A stretch of 64,000 bases of DNA, from NCBI RefSeq assembly GCF_945873775.1, contig NZ_CAMCEC010000004.1:62001-126000 (forward strand), in the 5' to 3' direction. Shown piece after piece: positions 9,076 through 18,491 of the stretch. The stretch is from an uncultured Treponema sp. (GTDB lineage: Bacteria > Spirochaetota > Spirochaetia > Treponematales > Treponemataceae). The notes below the pieces were generated by a model. The model was given only the letters and a program-made list of their open reading frames with translations, did not search any database and was not told where the DNA came from. The stretch's first letter is position 1. Every line of letters starts with the position of its first letter. A program made the position numbers and the translations under genes.

Positions 9076-10358
9076 TCTGCGGATTTTCCTTTTTCGTCAG
9101 GAACGATAATGCAGTCGAGCGTGATTCCTTTTTCATTTGCAAGCTGCATTACTTTTTCCTGCGTTATTTTTCTTGGGCCTCTTGGCTTTGGATGCGGTTC
9201 TGCGTCTCCAAGAAGAATGATTTTTCTTTGCGCGTCATTTCTCCATTCGTAGAAATTTATTGAGGCAAAAAGAGCTTCGTGAACGGCTTCTGGAATGTCT
9301 CCGCCTTCGTTTCCGTGGATTATTACGGAATCCAGCTGCTTTTTGATTTTTTCAGGCTCTCTTGTGAAGTCAAAGAATTTTACGGGAAGCCCTTTGTAGT
9401 TGTAGGAATCGTTGTAATCCCTGTAAAGCAAAAGCGCAATTCTTAAGTCTTCAAATTCCTTTGCCTGCTCAATGAACGCCGGAATCCATTTTCCGCGCAA
9501 AACTTCCATGTCGTCTTTCATGCTGCCGGTTGTGTCTATTGCAAGCACAATGTCCGCCTTTGTTTTTGGCGTGATTCTTTCAACTGAATCCAGCAAGTCC
9601 TGAACAAGATTTTCCGGCTTGGAATAATACAAAAGTCCGCCGCCTTCATTTGCAAGCTGCGAAAATTTTTCTACCGCCAAAGGATTGTAGTCGTCCGTTA
9701 AAATTTGCTTTTCTTCTTTCTGCGGAATTATTTGCGGCTCTTCATTTACTTCTGGCTCTGGAATTTCTTCAAGCGCGGTTTCAACTTTTTGTGGCTCTTT
9801 TTTCTTTGGAGCTTCGCCTATATCGAACATAAACGGATTGTCCATGTATTTGCCAGTGTAGTCTCCGTAAGGTTTTTCAAATGTGCGGATATTTATAAAA
9901 ACGCCTTTTCCGATTTGCACAGAACCGTTGCGCGACCAAGGATAGCCAAAGTAAAGCGTGTTCGGAATAAAAATGTGGAAGGCTTGTCCAAGTTCAGGAT
10001 GGTTTTCTACAGTTGAAGAAATAAGGCTGTATTTTGAATATTCAGAGTGAAGTTCCTGTCCGTTCAAATAGCGGATTTCGTTTCCGTTTGTTTCGTTCCA
10101 TTCTGCGGCGCGGTAAGCGTAGTTTGGCTCTTTGCCGTTTGGATCTTTTGTGGTTTCAACCAGCATTACGCTGTTTATTGCAGGCTTTTTTCTTATAAAA
10201 AGGTCAACTCCTTCACGCTCACCTGAATCTGAAAATCTTTCCTTTACTGATATGTCGCTTGCTAGAATTTGCATTTGCGGCTGTTCAACAATTCGTGTCT
10301 GCTGCGCGAAAGCAATTCCTGCCAAAATCATGGTAAAAAACAAAATGCGCTTTTTCAT
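9072..10358 (-). CDS. Exported von Willebrand factor A domain protein
   Basis: A 428-residue protein: signal peptide (1-19, AFAQ), an N-terminal domain (25-180) I do not recognise, a Pro/Glu/Lys-rich linker (185-220) and a C-terminal VWA domain (about 265-425). The metal-ion adhesion site DTTGSM begins at D275. VWA domains usually mediate metal-dependent protein binding, so a periplasmic or surface contact role is likely. GATAAT on the coding strand (10365-10370) lies 6 bp before the ATG, suggesting a leaderless transcript. Confidence 0.85.
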   Translation of the reverse strand: MKKRILFFTMILAGIAFAQQTRIVEQPQMQILASDISVKERFSDSGEREGVDLFIRKKPAINSVMLVETTKDPNGKEPNYAYRAAEWNETNGNEIRYLNGQELHSEYSKYSLISSTVENHPELGQAFHIFIPNTLYFGYPWSRNGSVQIGKGVFINIRTFEKPYGDYTGKYMDNPFMFDIGEAPKKKEPQKVETALEEIPEPEVNEEPQIIPQKEEKQILTDDYNPLAVEKFSQLANEGGGLLYYSKPENLVQDLLDSVERITPKTKADIVLAIDTTGSMKDDMEVLRGKWIPAFIEQAKEFEDLRIALLLYRDYNDSYNYKGLPVKFFDFTREPEKIKKQLDSVIIHGNEGGDIPEAVHEALFASINFYEWRNDAQRKIILLGDAEPHPKPRGPRKITQEKVMQLANEKGITLDCIIVPDEKGKSAD

Positions 10359-10433
10359 GCTTTTATTATCGGAGCGAATTTCCTTGAGTTAAAGCGTAAA
10401 ATTTATTTCTATTTTTTTTTACGCCATAAAAGG

Positions 10434-10461
10434 GATTGCCCAATTATGTCGGGCAATGACA
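10434..10461. repeat. Single hairpin of the ATGACA repeat family
   Basis: ATTGCCC and GGGCAAT pair around a 9-base loop and are followed by GACA, matching one half of the palindrome at 8507. The gap 10359-10644 otherwise holds the promoter of the 10645 gene. Confidence 0.5.
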
Positions 10462-10523
10462 ATAAAAATCAAGCAAGCGAATGTTTTTCTTTGTAATAAA
10501 AAAATGTTTTGAAAATTTATACG

Positions 10524-10551
10524 TTGAAAATTGAAAAATGTGTGTTATAAT
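10524..10551 (+). promoter_or_regulatory. Sigma-70 promoter with long leader
   Basis: TTGAAA (10524-10529), 16-bp spacer, TATAAT (10546-10551). The leader to the TTG start at 10645 is about 87 bases, unlike the very short leaders seen elsewhere in the window. Confidence 0.55.
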
Positions 10552-10644
10552 GAGAATCTATAAAAAATGCAATTTTCAAGGACAATTTTAGCATTTTAAA
10601 GATGCCGTAAATAGTTCCGATTTAAAAATAAAGGCGAAGGTATT

Positions 10645-11742
10645 TTGGACACAAGCAAAATTAAAAATTCAGATTTTTCTCAAGTTGATATTTCTTATTT
10701 TTTTAACAATGATGAAAATATAAAGAATGAAATTATTCAGACTGGAATTATTGTTTTTACAGATTATCAGCAGAAACTTATAAAAAAACTTCAGGATGCG
10801 CTTGAAAAAACTGCTCCAGACAGACTGGCGCGGCTTCAGGAAAGGCTTGATGACGTTACAAGTCTTGCGCAATCGATTGCACGGTTTCCGTCTTTGCTTG
10901 AGCGGGCGAACACAACAACTTCCACAAGAACACCGATGGCTTTGGTTGAAAGCATCATTTCGTATCAGGAGGAAGGCGATACAGTTCTTCACATGCCGTC
11001 AAAGGCTATTCTGGGAAAAGGTTTCCTTGTGGCGAAAATTCATACTTTTTTTTCAATGTCGAAGCTTGCCAAAAACTATGCTTTAATGGACGAAAAAGAA
11101 GTCAAGGAATATTATGACGAAACTGTTTCCATGATGTTTACGCTTATGGCGGAAGATGTCTACATGAACCTTATAAAGGACAAGTCTGTTTCTATTGATT
11201 TGCGCCGGGAACTTGCAAATTCTCTTATAATTCTTTGGGAGCACAGAAGCGACCAGACGATTTCTGATATTGCGCCAGTTTTGCAGTCGGTTTGGTCTGC
11301 CCGCCGCCGTCTTGCTCCAGCTTTTGGTTCTATGATGGGAACAAGCGAGCTTATGATGGTTACGTTTCAGATGGATGACCAGTGGGGCGCATTTATAAAG
11401 GAAAAACTTAGCGAGCCGGATGTTGCCCAGGCAATGGAAGAGTTCCTTTTTGGCGTTTCTTACGAGCAGATTTTGCGTTTAAAAGGAATTTTGCGTGATC
11501 AGGGCGTAAAGTCGATTGGCCGTGATGAAGTAAGCTCTTATCTTGGCGAGCGTGTAAAAACAGATATAAATCTTGATTACAGGGATTTTTACCTTTTGTA
11601 TACAGTCCGCCGTGATAATGCAAGAGCAAGGCAAAGGCTTCATATTGAAGGTCCCAAAAACACGCTTGAAGACCATTTTATCCGCTTTATAATGGAAAAA
11701 AATCAGGAAAAGCAGAAAAATGATACTTTTGCAAAAGTTTGA
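10645..11742 (+). CDS. Conserved hypothetical protein (spirochaete type)
   Basis: A 365-residue, mostly helical, soluble protein with no signal peptide, starting at TTG after AAGGCGAAGG. The middle (100-250) is rich in MALVESII, HTFFSMSK and ILWEHR-like helices, and the C-terminal part is basic. I do not recognise a family. The following XRE-cupin regulator starts about 30 bp after its stop, so they are likely co-transcribed. Confidence 0.75.
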   Translation: MDTSKIKNSDFSQVDISYFFNNDENIKNEIIQTGIIVFTDYQQKLIKKLQDALEKTAPDRLARLQERLDDVTSLAQSIARFPSLLERANTTTSTRTPMALVESIISYQEEGDTVLHMPSKAILGKGFLVAKIHTFFSMSKLAKNYALMDEKEVKEYYDETVSMMFTLMAEDVYMNLIKDKSVSIDLRRELANSLIILWEHRSDQTISDIAPVLQSVWSARRRLAPAFGSMMGTSELMMVTFQMDDQWGAFIKEKLSEPDVAQAMEEFLFGVSYEQILRLKGILRDQGVKSIGRDEVSSYLGERVKTDINLDYRDFYLLYTVRRDNARARQRLHIEGPKNTLEDHFIRFIMEKNQEKQKNDTFAKV

Positions 11743-11771
11743 AACTCATTAAGATATTTCAGGTAAAAAAA

Positions 11772-12359
11772 ATGAGTGAAGACGAAAATAAAAGACAATA
11801 CCAGTTCGGGGAAAAATTAAGAGCCGTCCGCGAAAGAAAGCATTTGACGTTAAAAGCTGTGGCTGCACACGCAAAAGTGAGCGAAAGCCTTGTTTCTCAG
11901 ATTGAACGGAATAAAGTTTCTCCTGCAATAGATACTTTGCTTGATATTGCCGATGCCCTGGATATAAGCCTTGAATTTCTTTTTGAAGAATACAGTCGCC
12001 GCCGTCCAGTTTCTGTAATTCACCGTGAAGACCGCCGCAAAATCAATGAAGAGGATGTTGTTTACGAAGAACTTTCCGATCCGTTTTCCGGCAATGGTGA
12101 AAATTCATTTGAAAGCTATACGATAAATATTCCAGTTGGAAGCCGCACTCACCGCGGAAGCTACGGACATCTTGGAAAAGAAATGGGGCTTGTTGTTCAA
12201 GGCGAAGGAATTCTTCACTACGGAAACAAAGAAATTGCTTTAAAAGAAGGCGACAGCATCACGTTCAACGCAGGTTCTCCTCACACTTTGGAAAACACAG
12301 GCTCAACTGAATTAAAGGCAATTTGGATGGTTACTCCCGCCCAGAAATTTAACGCATAA
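11772..12359 (+). CDS. XRE-family regulator with C-terminal cupin sensor
   Basis: A 195-residue protein: helix-turn-helix of the lambda-repressor type at about 15-70 (VAAHAKVSESLVSQIERNK), then a linker and a cupin domain at about 120-190 (GHLGKEMGLVVQGEG, KEGDSITF). Such proteins sense small molecules; many control amine, sulfur or polyamine genes. The ATG at 11772 is preceded by CAGGT, and upstream in-frame codons lie in the previous gene's end. Likely targets are this gene pair or the large activase gene 130 bp downstream. Confidence 0.85.
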   Translation: MSEDENKRQYQFGEKLRAVRERKHLTLKAVAAHAKVSESLVSQIERNKVSPAIDTLLDIADALDISLEFLFEEYSRRRPVSVIHREDRRKINEEDVVYEELSDPFSGNGENSFESYTINIPVGSRTHRGSYGHLGKEMGLVVQGEGILHYGNKEIALKEGDSITFNAGSPHTLENTGSTELKAIWMVTPAQKFNA

Positions 12360-12491
12360 GTTTTTTATCTTAGCGTCGTCATATTTAATTGTAAAAAACT
12401 GCCTGCTACATTTTTCACGTTGAATTTTTAATTGCTCTCCTATATATTATAATATGAATTCTTATTTTTAAATAAAAAAGGTGATTTTTGT

Positions 12492-15400
12492 ATGGAAAAT
12501 AATAGCTTGGGTGAGATTTCTTCATTGACTCCTGCAGTCCGTCCAATCAGGATGGGAATCGATGTTGGTTCAACTACGGTAAAAGTTGTTGCGCTTGGAG
12601 AAAATGATGAGCTTTTGTACGGAGCCTATGAGCGGCACCGGGCTGATATTAGAAATACAATTATTACTGTTGTAAATAAAGCCTTTGATTCGCTTGAAGA
12701 AGTTCTTCCGGCGAAGGAAAATCAGACTGTCAGCGTAAAAGTTACTGGTTCTGGCGGACTTTCAGTTTCTCAGTGGCTGAATATTCCGTTTATTCAGGAA
12801 GTTGTTGCCGCTACTACTGCTGTAAGAAAAATTATTCCGCAGACAGATGTTGTAATTGAGCTTGGCGGTGAAGATGCAAAAATCACTTATTTTAAAGGCG
12901 GAGTTGAACAGCGCATGAACGGAACTTGCGCCGGCGGAACTGGAGCTTTTATTGACCAGATGGCGGCTCTTTTGGAAACTGACGCTTCTGGACTGAACGA
13001 GCTTGCCCGTGGAGCAACCACAATTTATCCGATTGCCGCCCGTTGCGGAGTTTTTGCAAAGACAGATGTTCAGCCTTTAATTAACGAAGGCGCGCGCCGT
13101 GAAGATATTGCGGCTTCTATTTTTCAGGCAGTTGTAAGCCAGACAATTTCGGGGCTTGCTTGCGGAAAGCCAATCCGCGGAAACGTTGCATTTTTGGGCG
13201 GACCGCTTCACTTTTTGGATCAGCTTAGAGAACGATTTGTAATTACATTGAAGCTTGGGGCGGAACAGACAATTGTTCCAGAAAACAGCCAGCTTTTTGT
13301 TGCTTCGGGAGCGGCTTATTCAGCTGAGCGGGAAATAAAATGCGTAACTCCTTCTAGCAAAAATGGAACATTTCCTACTATAAAACAGTTCCGGGAAAGC
13401 CTTAAAAATCTTGTGGGCGCAGAAATGCAGGAAGTACAGCGTCTTGAGCCGTTGTTTACAACTCAGGAAGAACTGGACGAATTCAATAAGCGACATTCAC
13501 AGGAAAAAGCCAGCACAGGAGGCTTGGAGTCAACTGAAGGTCCGGTTTTCCTTGGACTTGATGCCGGCTCTACAACAACAAAGGCGGTTTTGATTGATAC
13601 AAAAGGACGCATTTTGTGGCGTTTCTACGATGTTAATGCTGGAAATCCTGTTGACTTGGCTGTAAAAGTTCTGAAAAGCCTTTATAAAATTCTTCCTGAA
13701 AAATGCTACATTGCGCGCTCTGTTTCCACTGGTTACGGCGAAGCTTTGTTTCAGGCTGCACTTGGAGTTGACGCTGGCGAAGTTGAAACTATAACGCATT
13801 ACCGTGCGGCAGATTTCTTTGTTCCTGGCGTTGAATTCCTTTTGGATATCGGCGGACAGGACATGAAGTGCCTTAGAATGAAAGACGGCGCGATTGTTTC
13901 TATTCAGCTTAATGAAGCTTGCTCTGCAGGCTGCGGTTCGTTCCTTGACAATTTTGCGCGCACAATGGGAATGAGCGTTCAGGAATTTTCAAAGATTGCG
14001 CTGATGGCAAAAAAGCCGGTTGACCTTGGAACTCGCTGCACAGTTTTTATGAATAGCCGTGTAAAGCAAGCTCAAAAGGAAGGCGCGGAAGTTGCGGATA
14101 TTTCTGCGGGACTTTCTTATTCAGTAATAAAAAATGCGCTCTTTAAAGTAATAAAACTTCGCAAGGCAAGCGACATTGGCAAAAAAGTTGTCGTTCAAGG
14201 CGGAACTTTCTTTAACGATGCGGTTCTTCGTGCGTTTGAAAAAATTGCCGGTGTAAATGTTTATCGCCCGGATGTTGCGGGGCTTATGGGAGCTTACGGT
14301 TCTGCGCTTATTGCAATGGATCAGTGGGAAGATTTGCGCCGTCCAAAGCCAGACGATCCTGACCAGACGCCAAAATTTGTAAAAAGCGGCATTGCGACTT
14401 TGAATCAGCTTGAGTCATTTAAAGTTGCCCTTGAGCTTCGCCGCTGCGGAAAATGCTCTAACAATTGCCTTCTTACAATAAATACATTTTCTACTTCTGG
14501 AACTGAAGGCGAAGAAAAACGCGCTGTAAGAAAATTTGTTACAGGAAACAGATGCGAGCGCGGGGCGGAGCTTGAAGAAAAAACTTCAGTTGTAGATGCA
14601 AGCAACAAGCCTTCCGAAGATGAAACTGAAAAAAATCTTCCGAATCTTTTTGAATGGAAATACAAGCGGCTTTTTGGATATTACATTCCGCTTAAGCCAG
14701 ATGAAGCCGTTATGGGCGACGTTGGAATTCCGCGCGTTTTAAATATGTATGAAAATTATCCGCTGTGGTTTACTTTCTTTACAAAGCTTGGATTCCGAGT
14801 ACGCCTTTCGCCTCGTTCTAGCCGCGCGATTTACGAAAAAGGCCTTGAGACAATCCCGTCGGAAAGCGTTTGTTATCCTGGAAAAATTTCCCACGGTCAT
14901 GTGGAAAGCCTTCTTCAGCAGGGAATAAAATTTATTTTTTATCCGTGTGTTCCTTACGAAACAAAAGAAGATCCGGGCGCTGGAAATCACTACAACTGTC
15001 CGATTGTTACAAGCTACCCTGAAGTTTTGCGCAATAACGTTGAGCAGCTTCGTCAGGATGATTCTGTTTTGTTTATGAATCCGTTCCTGCCTGTTTATGA
15101 CAAGCAGCGTTTAAAGGAGCGTCTTTTTGAAGAGCTTTCTCCAAAGTTTAAAAAACTTACCCGGCAGAAAATAAATGAAGCTGTGGATGCGGCTTGGGCT
15201 GAGCAGGAAAAATTCAGAAAGGATGTTCAGGAAAAAGGCGAGGAAGCTCTTGAAGAAACAATCCGCCGCGGTGCAAATGGAATTGTTCTTGCAGGACGTC
15301 CGTATCACCTTGACCCGGAAATCAACCATGGAATTCCAGAAATGATAAATGGTCTGGGCATGGCTGTGTTCACGGAAGATTCTGTTGCGCATCTTGGTTC

Positions 15401-17066
15401 TATTGAGCGTCCTTTAAGAATTATTGACCAGTGGACTTATCACAACAGGCTTTACCGCGCCGGAGCTTTTGTAAGCGGAATGGCAAACTTGGAGCTTGTT
15501 CAGCTTACATCTTTTGGCTGCGGACTTGATGCCGTTACTTCTGATCAAGTTGACGAAATTATGAAGTCAAAAAGCAGAATGTATACGCTCATAAAAATTG
15601 ATGAAGGCTCAAATCTTGGCGCGGTAAGAATTAGAATCCGCTCGTTGATTGCTGCTGTAAAAGCCCGCGAAAGAAACAGAACAAAACTTTCTATAAAATC
15701 AGCTTCATATAAACGTCAGATTTTCACCAAGGAAATGAAAAAGAAGCATACGATTATTGGACCGCAGATGAGTCCGATTCACTTTAAGCTTCTTCAAAAA
15801 GCAATGGAATATTCCGGCTACAATTTTGTTGTCCTTGACGCTGTAGATCCAATGGCTGTTGAAACTGGACTTAAATATGTAAACAACGACGCTTGCTACC
15901 CTTCAATTCTTGTTGCAGGCCAGATGATTGCTGCTCTTCAAAGTGGAAAATTCGACTTGAACAATACAAGCCTGATTATTACGCAGACTGGAGGCGGCTG
16001 CCGTGCCACAAACTACATTGGATTTATCCGCCGTGCCTTGAATGACGCAGGATTCAGCCAAATTCCAGTTATTTCTATGAGCACTCAGGGGTTTGAAAAA
16101 AATCCGGGTTGGACTTATACTCCGGGAATGCTTATAAGACTTGTTCGTTCTATTATGCTTGGCGACCTGCTTATGCGCGTTTTGTATAGAACTCGTCCTT
16201 ACGAAGCTGTTTCTGGAAGCGCAAATGCTCTTTATGAAAAATGGAATGCAAGGTGCGAAATTGCATTGAAGTCTCTTTCCGTGCTTAAATATAGAAAACT
16301 TATCCGCGGAATTATAAAAGACTTTGACAATCTTCCTCTGCTTCCTGTTAAAAAGCCACGTGTCGGTGTTGTTGGTGAAATTCTTGTTAAGTTCCATCCG
16401 ACGGCAAACAACGATATTGTAAATGTAATTGAAAGTGAAGGCGCGGAATGTGTTATGCCTGATTTGGCGGACTTCTTGTTCTATACTTTCAGCACTGGAA
16501 TTTTCCGGCACAAGCAGCTTGCGTTTGACAAAAAAACTGAAAAAAATGCACGGCTTATGGTTTGGGCTGTTGAGCTTTTCCGTGGATACATAAAAAAGCA
16601 GCTTAAAAAGAGCCACCGCTTTGATCCGCCGAATTTGATTTACGACATGATGAAAGGCGTTGACGACATCGTTCAGCTTGGAAACATTACTGGCGAAGGC
16701 TGGTTCCTTACTGCGGAAATGGTCGAGCTGATTCATTCAGGCTGTCCTAGCATTGCCTGTGTTCAGCCTTTTGCTTGTCTTCCGAACCACGTTACTGGAA
16801 AAGGAATGATAAAGGAATTGCGCCGCCGTTACCCTGAATCAAATATTTCCGCGATTGACTATGATCCGGGTTCAAGCGAAGTTAACCAGTTGAACCGCTT
16901 AAAGCTTCTTTTGAGCAATGCGCCTGTTGGCAAGCATCCAGATGAAGAGGCGGACGGAATGATTCATCAGCCTGATAAAAAAGTTGTCAAGCCTGAAATT
17001 CAAATGGCGGAAGGCGCTTTTATAGATCCAGAGCCTGTTGAAATGAAAGATGTGCCTGTAATCTAA
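12492..17066 (+). CDS. Giant acyl-CoA dehydratase activase-like protein (BcrA/BadF repeats plus HgdB-like region)
   Basis: A 1524-residue protein. Two ASKHA-fold ATPase halves are visible: GIDVGSTTVK near residue 24 and GLDAGSTTTK near residue 355. Each half carries the two cysteines that in HgdC-type activators bind the bridging [4Fe-4S] cluster (C146 and C185; C477 and C516), so the homodimer is fused in one chain. After CGKCSNNC (about 650) comes a DUF2229-like and 2-hydroxyglutaryl-CoA dehydratase D-like region (about 720-1450). Known relatives couple ATP hydrolysis to low-potential electron transfer; the substrate is unknown. Confidence 0.85.
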   Translation: MENNSLGEISSLTPAVRPIRMGIDVGSTTVKVVALGENDELLYGAYERHRADIRNTIITVVNKAFDSLEEVLPAKENQTVSVKVTGSGGLSVSQWLNIPFIQEVVAATTAVRKIIPQTDVVIELGGEDAKITYFKGGVEQRMNGTCAGGTGAFIDQMAALLETDASGLNELARGATTIYPIAARCGVFAKTDVQPLINEGARREDIAASIFQAVVSQTISGLACGKPIRGNVAFLGGPLHFLDQLRERFVITLKLGAEQTIVPENSQLFVASGAAYSAEREIKCVTPSSKNGTFPTIKQFRESLKNLVGAEMQEVQRLEPLFTTQEELDEFNKRHSQEKASTGGLESTEGPVFLGLDAGSTTTKAVLIDTKGRILWRFYDVNAGNPVDLAVKVLKSLYKILPEKCYIARSVSTGYGEALFQAALGVDAGEVETITHYRAADFFVPGVEFLLDIGGQDMKCLRMKDGAIVSIQLNEACSAGCGSFLDNFARTMGMSVQEFSKIALMAKKPVDLGTRCTVFMNSRVKQAQKEGAEVADISAGLSYSVIKNALFKVIKLRKASDIGKKVVVQGGTFFNDAVLRAFEKIAGVNVYRPDVAGLMGAYGSALIAMDQWEDLRRPKPDDPDQTPKFVKSGIATLNQLESFKVALELRRCGKCSNNCLLTINTFSTSGTEGEEKRAVRKFVTGNRCERGAELEEKTSVVDASNKPSEDETEKNLPNLFEWKYKRLFGYYIPLKPDEAVMGDVGIPRVLNMYENYPLWFTFFTKLGFRVRLSPRSSRAIYEKGLETIPSESVCYPGKISHGHVESLLQQGIKFIFYPCVPYETKEDPGAGNHYNCPIVTSYPEVLRNNVEQLRQDDSVLFMNPFLPVYDKQRLKERLFEELSPKFKKLTRQKINEAVDAAWAEQEKFRKDVQEKGEEALEETIRRGANGIVLAGRPYHLDPEINHGIPEMINGLGMAVFTEDSVAHLGSIERPLRIIDQWTYHNRLYRAGAFVSGMANLELVQLTSFGCGLDAVTSDQVDEIMKSKSRMYTLIKIDEGSNLGAVRIRIRSLIAAVKARERNRTKLSIKSASYKRQIFTKEMKKKHTIIGPQMSPIHFKLLQKAMEYSGYNFVVLDAVDPMAVETGLKYVNNDACYPSILVAGQMIAALQSGKFDLNNTSLIITQTGGGCRATNYIGFIRRALNDAGFSQIPVISMSTQGFEKNPGWTYTPGMLIRLVRSIMLGDLLMRVLYRTRPYEAVSGSANALYEKWNARCEIALKSLSVLKYRKLIRGIIKDFDNLPLLPVKKPRVGVVGEILVKFHPTANNDIVNVIESEGAECVMPDLADFLFYTFSTGIFRHKQLAFDKKTEKNARLMVWAVELFRGYIKKQLKKSHRFDPPNLIYDMMKGVDDIVQLGNITGEGWFLTAEMVELIHSGCPSIACVQPFACLPNHVTGKGMIKELRRRYPESNISAIDYDPGSSEVNQLNRLKLLLSNAPVGKHPDEEADGMIHQPDKKVVKPEIQMAEGAFIDPEPVEMKDVPVI

Positions 17067-17105
17067 AGGCTTTTGTATTGTTTATAAAATTAACTGGAGC
17101 TTATT

Positions 17106-18491
17106 TTGAAAAAAAAAATTTTAGCTTTTTCTTTTGCCTTTTTGTTTTTTGGATTTGCGTTTGCTGAATACAACAGTTTTGCAATTCCAGATTCTGCGGA
17201 AATACGGCGGACTATAGTTGATTCTTGGATTTCCGCGCCAGTTTCCGAAGTTAGAAATTACAAAGAGGATTTAAGAAAAAATAGAATCGGTGAAACTTTT
17301 CAAATCCGAATGGAAGAAAACGAAACTGAATTTTCAGTGATTGTTGCTCCGCGTTCAGAGCTTGATGTTAATTTGATAAACGGGGACAGCCATAGAATTG
17401 TGCGTGCGGCTGTTTATCCAAGAGGAGCGGCAGGAAGCTGGATTCTTTTTAGGGAAAAAAAGAGCGGCAAACCTTTACGCATTGAATGGCATTTTAATCC
17501 TGATTCAGATGTTTTTCTTGTGTTCCGTCCGCAAGCTCAAAAAACTTTAGTGGACATGAGCGTGTTTGGCTCTTTTGTTGCACGTTCAGTTCCGCTTGGA
17601 GTTCCTTTTGAGCGTATTTATACAGCCGGATTTCAGGATGTAAAAAACTGGACTCAAAAAACTCTTCCCTGGGAAAAAGTTACGGTTGAAACTGGACTTT
17701 ACCGCGATTCTCTTATGATGGCGGGAATTGTAAAGTCGAATTTAGATTCAATTGTTTTTGCAGAAGATGCCTGCTACGATTCAAAAGGAAAACTGAAATC
17801 TGTTATTACGGGCAAAGATTATGTTTTAAAAGATGAAAGTGGATTTGAAATTCCGTTTGATGAGAAAAAACTTTATTTGTCTGGCGCAGGATTTTTAAAG
17901 TGGATTATCGATGGAATTGTTGAGCCTGCAACTGGACTTGGAACTTCAATTTCTGATTTGACAGAGCCGACTGCTGAATTTGCTCCTGTTGGAAAAATCG
18001 GAGTAATGTCGCAGGAATGGAATTTGTATTTTACTTTGGACTGGTGCAGAAATCTTGCGGCAAAAGCATATTCCGTCCGTTCAAGAAGAAATGTTGATTT
18101 TAAATCTGCCGGACTTGACGTGAATAAAAATTATTTTGCGTCGGAAGTTTCAGGCGGAAAAATTTCAAATTCCTCTGGCTACATAAAAAACACAGGATAT
18201 TCAGCTGAAAAAATAAAATCCGTGCTTTATGTTCTTGCTGTAACAGAACCTTCTTGGTTTTATCTTGCTGCAATTCGCCAAGGTTCTTATTTAAAGCCTG
18301 ACGAGCTTGTTTTTAATAATTGCGCTGTTTTCTTTCCTTATTTTGACAACAATGGAAAATTCGGCTGCTTTGTTTTTGAGCAGGGCAAAGAAATTTCATT
18401 GGAAAAATTTTTAGAAAAATACAAAGATGCATACATTCATCTTGATCGAGTAAAGTCGTTAGAGGCTTTTTTCCCTTATGAAAAAAAATAA
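17106..18491 (+). CDS. Exported protein of unknown function
   Basis: A 461-residue protein with a signal peptide (1-20, FAFAE). It begins at TTG, chosen because GGAG sits seven bases upstream and the signal peptide starts right there. The body is mixed beta/alpha with no repeat that I recognise. The next gene overlaps by 14 bp, so translation is likely coupled to the TPR protein. Position before the outer-membrane and TonB genes suggests a cell-envelope role. Confidence 0.75.
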   Translation: MKKKILAFSFAFLFFGFAFAEYNSFAIPDSAEIRRTIVDSWISAPVSEVRNYKEDLRKNRIGETFQIRMEENETEFSVIVAPRSELDVNLINGDSHRIVRAAVYPRGAAGSWILFREKKSGKPLRIEWHFNPDSDVFLVFRPQAQKTLVDMSVFGSFVARSVPLGVPFERIYTAGFQDVKNWTQKTLPWEKVTVETGLYRDSLMMAGIVKSNLDSIVFAEDACYDSKGKLKSVITGKDYVLKDESGFEIPFDEKKLYLSGAGFLKWIIDGIVEPATGLGTSISDLTEPTAEFAPVGKIGVMSQEWNLYFTLDWCRNLAAKAYSVRSRRNVDFKSAGLDVNKNYFASEVSGGKISNSSGYIKNTGYSAEKIKSVLYVLAVTEPSWFYLAAIRQGSYLKPDELVFNNCAVFFPYFDNNGKFGCFVFEQGKEISLEKFLEKYKDAYIHLDRVKSLEAFFPYEKK

